Below are positions 59,881-64,000 of a DNA stretch of 64,000 nucleotides, in pieces. Positions within the stretch are counted from its first letter, which is position 1. Each line of letters begins with the position of its first letter. Source of the DNA: Vibrio tubiashii (GTDB taxonomy: Bacteria; Pseudomonadota; Gammaproteobacteria; Enterobacterales; Vibrionaceae); the NCBI RefSeq assembly GCF_028551255.1, contig NZ_CP117029.1, positions 2,976,001-3,040,000 of the forward strand. The letters run 5' to 3'. The position numbers and the translations under genes are program-made. The notes beneath the pieces were generated by a model. It was given only the letters and a program-made list of their open reading frames with translations, had not been told where the DNA came from and did not search any database.

Positions 59881-60888
59881 ATGAAACGCGATTTAGCAAT
59901 GTCATTTTCTCGAGTTACCGAGGGTGCAGCTTTAGCAGGTTACAAGTGGCTTGGCCGCGGCGATAAGAACGCAGCAGATGGAGCTGCGGTTGAGGTCATG
60001 CGCAGCTTACTTAATAAAACCGAGATCAGTGGAGAGATCGTGATCGGTGAGGGCGAAATCGACGATGCGCCAATGCTGTATATTGGTGAGAACGTAGGTA
60101 TTGGTGGAGATGAAGTAGACATCGCGGTTGATCCTATTGAAGGCACACGTATGACTGCAATGGGTCAATCTAATGCTTTAGCAGTACTTGCAGCCGGTGA
60201 AAAAGGCAGTTTCCTTAAAGCTCCAGATATGTACATGGAGAAGTTAGTTGTTGGCCCTGGTGCAAAAGGCTGTATTGACCTCAATAAACCCCTCAAAGAA
60301 AACCTAGAGAACATCGCCCAAGCGCTGAACAAGACTTTAGATACACTAGTGGTCATTACTTTAGCAAAGCCTCGTCACGATGCGGTTATCGCAGAAATGC
60401 AGGCAATGGGTGTTCGCGTCTTTGCTGTGCCAGATGGCGATGTTGCTGCGTCTATTCTAACTTGTATGCCTGATAGCGAAGTCGACGTTATGTACTGTAT
60501 CGGTGGTGCTCCTGAAGGTGTTGTTTCAGCGGCTGTCATTCGTGCATTGGATGGTGATATGCATGGTCAACTACTGCCTCGCCATGAAGTGAAAGGTGAT
60601 AGTGAAGAAAACCGCATCTATGGCGCTGCAGAACTTAAACGCTGCGAAGAAATGGGCGTAAAAGCTAATGTCGTACTTAAGATGGAAGACATGGCACGCA
60701 GCGATAACGTTGTATTCTCTGCAACTGGCATTACTAAAGGAGACCTACTAGAGGGTATCTCTCGCCAAGGTAATATCGCAACAACAGAGACCTTACTTAT
60801 CCGTGGTCGATGCCGCACTATTCGTCGTATTAAATCGACTCACTACCTAGAGCGTAAAGATCCTGAAGTAAGAGATATCATTCTTTAA
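59881..60888 (+). CDS. glpX: Fructose-1,6-bisphosphatase class II
   Basis: Gluconeogenic hydrolysis of fructose 1,6-bisphosphate, metal-dependent. 335 residues with GRGDKNAADGAAVEVMR, IGEGEIDDAPMLYIGE, VDPIEGTRMTA and YCIGGAPEGVV. Length matches E. coli GlpX (336 aa). SD GGAG precedes ATG 59881. Opposes pfkA, which lies at the other end of the window. Confidence 0.96.
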   Translation: MKRDLAMSFSRVTEGAALAGYKWLGRGDKNAADGAAVEVMRSLLNKTEISGEIVIGEGEIDDAPMLYIGENVGIGGDEVDIAVDPIEGTRMTAMGQSNALAVLAAGEKGSFLKAPDMYMEKLVVGPGAKGCIDLNKPLKENLENIAQALNKTLDTLVVITLAKPRHDAVIAEMQAMGVRVFAVPDGDVAASILTCMPDSEVDVMYCIGGAPEGVVSAAVIRALDGDMHGQLLPRHEVKGDSEENRIYGAAELKRCEEMGVKANVVLKMEDMARSDNVVFSATGITKGDLLEGISRQGNIATTETLLIRGRCRTIRRIKSTHYLERKDPEVRDIIL

Positions 60889-60907
60889 TAGGTAAACGTC
60901 AAAATGA

Positions 60908-60936
60908 TAGAAGGTCAGCAGCTGCTGGCCTTTTTT
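60908..60936 (+). terminator. Terminator after glpX
   Basis: GGTCAG-CAGCTG-CTGGCC forms a 6-bp stem (one G-T pair) with a 6-nt loop and T6 tail. Confidence 0.75.
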
Positions 60937-60972
60937 GTTTGTTAAAGAGGCGGGAACGGACTTCGTCCTACG

Positions 60973-61043
60973 GAGAACTGGAAAACTGGAAAACTGGAAA
61001 ACTGGAAAACTGGAAAACTGGAAAACTGGAAAACTGGAAAACT
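60973..61043 (+). repeat. 8-bp tandem array, unit GAAAACTG, about 8.9 copies
   Basis: The first unit is GAGAACTG; seven exact GAAAACTG units and a partial one follow. The 5' flank GGAACGGACTTCGTCCTACG is identical to the flank of the array at 9078. Confidence 0.95.
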
Positions 61044-61047
61044 TTGA

Positions 61048-61078
61048 GGGTTGGCTTATCGTGTCAACCCTTTTTTTT
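61048..61078 (+). terminator. Repeat-borne GGGTTGGC hairpin
   Basis: GGGTTGGC and GTCAACCC pair with one mismatch around a 7-nt loop, followed by T8. Third member of the hairpin family after 32915 and 36960. Confidence 0.65.
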
Positions 61079-61092
61079 CAATACATTACGTT

Positions 61093-61195
61093 GTCATCCT
61101 CACGAGCGAGGGACGAGTGAGTTGGGGATCTTTTGTAGCGAGTCGAAAACTAAAATAGATTCCCTGCTCACTCCTTCGTCGCTCCATGGAATGAC
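61093..61195. repeat. 103-bp imperfect palindromic element, copy D
   Basis: Starts GTCATCCTCACGAGCG and ends CCATGGAATGAC. Arms match copies B and C; the middle is unrelated. Confidence 0.88.
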
Positions 61196-61378
61196 CGAAG
61201 CTATTGAAGTATGCGAATCTTTTTGATCTGTCCCCTTAGGCTCTACCAACTTAGTATCCACACTCACCTCTCGTAGGGCGAAGCCCGAATCCGTTTGTCC
61301 CGAAGGACGAAGTCCGTTCCAGCAGCGCAACGATCCCGATTTTCATAGGGCGTAGTCGTTCCCTTCCCCTTAAACGCG

Positions 61379-61444
61379 AGAAGCCTGTTGCGTCAGCAAC
61401 GGGCTTCTAAAACGACGAAAGCCTAGTCGTAAGACTAGGCTTTC
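61379..61444 (-). terminator. Two tandem hairpins beyond the rRNA operon
   Basis: AGAAGCCTGTTGC-GTCA-GCAACGGGCTTCT (61379-61408) and GAAAGCCTAGTC-GTAA-GACTAGGCTTTC (61417-61444). On the minus strand the second is followed by GTCGTTTT. They look like back-up terminators of the rRNA/tRNA transcript. Confidence 0.65.
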
Positions 61445-61446
61445 TA

Positions 61447-61491
61447 AATAAGTGGCGGGTCGGCCGGGCTTGCGCTCAAGCGGGACTCGTT
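61447..61491 (-). pseudogene. Probable relic of a tRNA-Asp 3' end
   Basis: On the minus strand GAGTCCCG and, after about 23 unrelated bases, CGCCACTTATT reproduce the T-arm and the acceptor/CCA plus 3' flank of the intact tRNA-Asp at 61560. The rest of a tRNA is missing. Confidence 0.45.
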
Positions 61492-61521
61492 GGTCGTAGA
61501 CCAAAATAATACCGCAGATAC

Positions 61522-61551
61522 AAAAAGACCCCAGCATTGCTGCTGAGGTCT
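61522..61551 (-). terminator. Terminator after tRNA-Asp / rRNA operon
   Basis: On the minus strand AGACCTCAGCA-GCAA-TGCTGGGGTCT (one G-T pair) is followed by T5, eight bases beyond the tRNA 3' end. Confidence 0.85.
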
Positions 61552-61559
61552 GGAATAAG

Positions 61560-61636
61560 TGGCGGAGCGGACGGGACTCGAACCCGCGACCCCCGGCGTG
61601 ACAGGCCGGTATTCTAACCAACTGAACTACCGCTCC
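61560..61636 (-). tRNA. tRNA-Asp (GTC anticodon)
   Basis: 77 nt with encoded CCA. The acceptor pairs GGAGCGG with CCGCTCC, the anticodon loop CTGTCAC carries GTC, and the T-arm has GGTTCGAGTCC. It lies downstream of 5S on the same strand, a common position for distal tRNAs of rRNA operons. Confidence 0.96.
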
Positions 61637-61704
61637 GCACTGGTTAGACTCTTAAGTCTAAGTTTTTGCCTTTAGATTTTTCTAAAATCTAAAAACTAAA
61701 TGTA

Positions 61705-61823
61705 AGCCTGGCGATGTCCTACTCTCACATGGGGAAGCCCCACACTACCATCGGCGCTAATTCGTTTCACTTCTGAGTTCGGCATGGAATCAGGTGGGTC
61801 CAAATCGCTATGGTCGCCAAGCA
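61705..61823 (-). rRNA. rrf: 5S ribosomal RNA
   Basis: About 119 nt. On the minus strand it starts TGCTTGGCGACCATAGCG and ends CATCGCCAGGC, which pair as helix I; CCGAACTCAGAAGTGAAAC is the conserved loop region. Ends placed to within a few bases. Confidence 0.95.
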
Positions 61824-61911
61824 AATTCTTAAATTCGGAAAGCTGTTATTCTGTTCTCTACACATTCAATCTGTTCTTGCTTTGAGTCCATCAAAACCCT
61901 TTGGGTGTTGT

Positions 61912-64000
<2,089 letters not shown>

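Larger units (their letters stand above)
60937..61378. other. Composite repeat region between glpX and the rRNA operon
   Basis: The most complete composite locus: GGACTTCGTCC mini-hairpin (60958-60968), octamer array (60973-61043), GGGTTGGC terminator hairpin (61048-61078), 103-bp palindrome (61093-61195), then mini-hairpins GGGCGAAGCCC (61276-61286) and GGACGAAGTCC (61305-61315). Two overlapping open frames here are repeat-derived and rejected. Confidence 0.85.

Noticed and set aside
60935..61226. Two overlapping open frames over the third octamer array and palindrome
   Set aside because: Repeat-derived, differing frames are both open over the array, and no family resemblance.
61370..61621. 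83-codon minus-strand frame over tRNA-Asp
   Set aside because: Classic false frame produced by reading through a tRNA gene and terminators.

Overview
The window is ordinary chromosomal DNA of a Vibrio (Vibrionaceae, Gammaproteobacteria), most likely the large chromosome. The indicators are an aphA-type quorum-sensing regulator, the argH-acetyltransferase fusion typical of Vibrio and its relatives, a DUF3624 protein, ERIC-like elements, and the gene order pfkA-fieF-cpxPRA-sodA, dam-damX-aroBK-pilQPONM-mrcA, frdABCD and metJ/metBL/metF. I cannot name the species. No prophage, plasmid, transposase, CRISPR array or defence island was seen; nearly all the DNA is core metabolic and housekeeping genes.

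Layout. 1-2.7 kb: end of an unidentified gene, an MSHA-like pilin, an MgtC-family membrane protein and a DcuB-type C4-dicarboxylate carrier. 2.7-9.0 kb: pfkA, fieF, the envelope-stress locus cpxP<->cpxRA with CpxR boxes between the divergent genes, Fur-boxed sodA, and trmL. 9.4-20.7 kb (minus strand): trpS, gph, rpe, dam, damX, aroB, aroK and the type IV pilus/competence operon pilMNOPQ. 20.8-26 kb: mrcA (PBP1A), then oxyR facing a peroxiredoxin-glutaredoxin fusion across an OxyR site, ridA and a DUF3624 gene. 26.3-32.8 kb: arginine biosynthesis, argCBG and argH(A) on the minus strand and argE divergent. 33.3-41.6 kb: ppc, aphA, cysE, gpsA, secB, a membrane rhodanese and epmA. 42-45.3 kb: fumarate reductase frdABCD. 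45.4-51.9 kb: hslVU with a heat-shock promoter, ftsN, cytR, priA. 52.1-60.9 kb: rpmE, a malic enzyme, metJ, metBL and metF with MetJ operators, zapB, glpX. 61.4-64 kb: the 3' part of an rRNA operon on the minus strand (23S partial, 5S, tRNA-Asp) with several terminator-like hairpins.

Regulation is readable at many promoters: candidate FNR and NarP-like sites (dcuB, frdA), CpxR, Fur, OxyR, CRP, sigma-32, ArgR, MetJ and LuxR/HapR sites. dcuB and frdABCD lie 40 kb apart, form one fumarate-respiration pathway, and share a 15-bp identical upstream motif.

The least explained material is a family of composite intergenic repeats at about 9.0-9.4, 32.8-33.2, 36.96-37.19, 47.46-47.56 and 60.9-61.35 kb. 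They combine 11-nt mini-hairpins with compensatory stem changes, 8-bp tandem arrays whose unit differs between loci, a GGGTTGGC-type terminator hairpin, and a 103-bp imperfect palindrome of constant length. This is the best candidate here for something poorly described.
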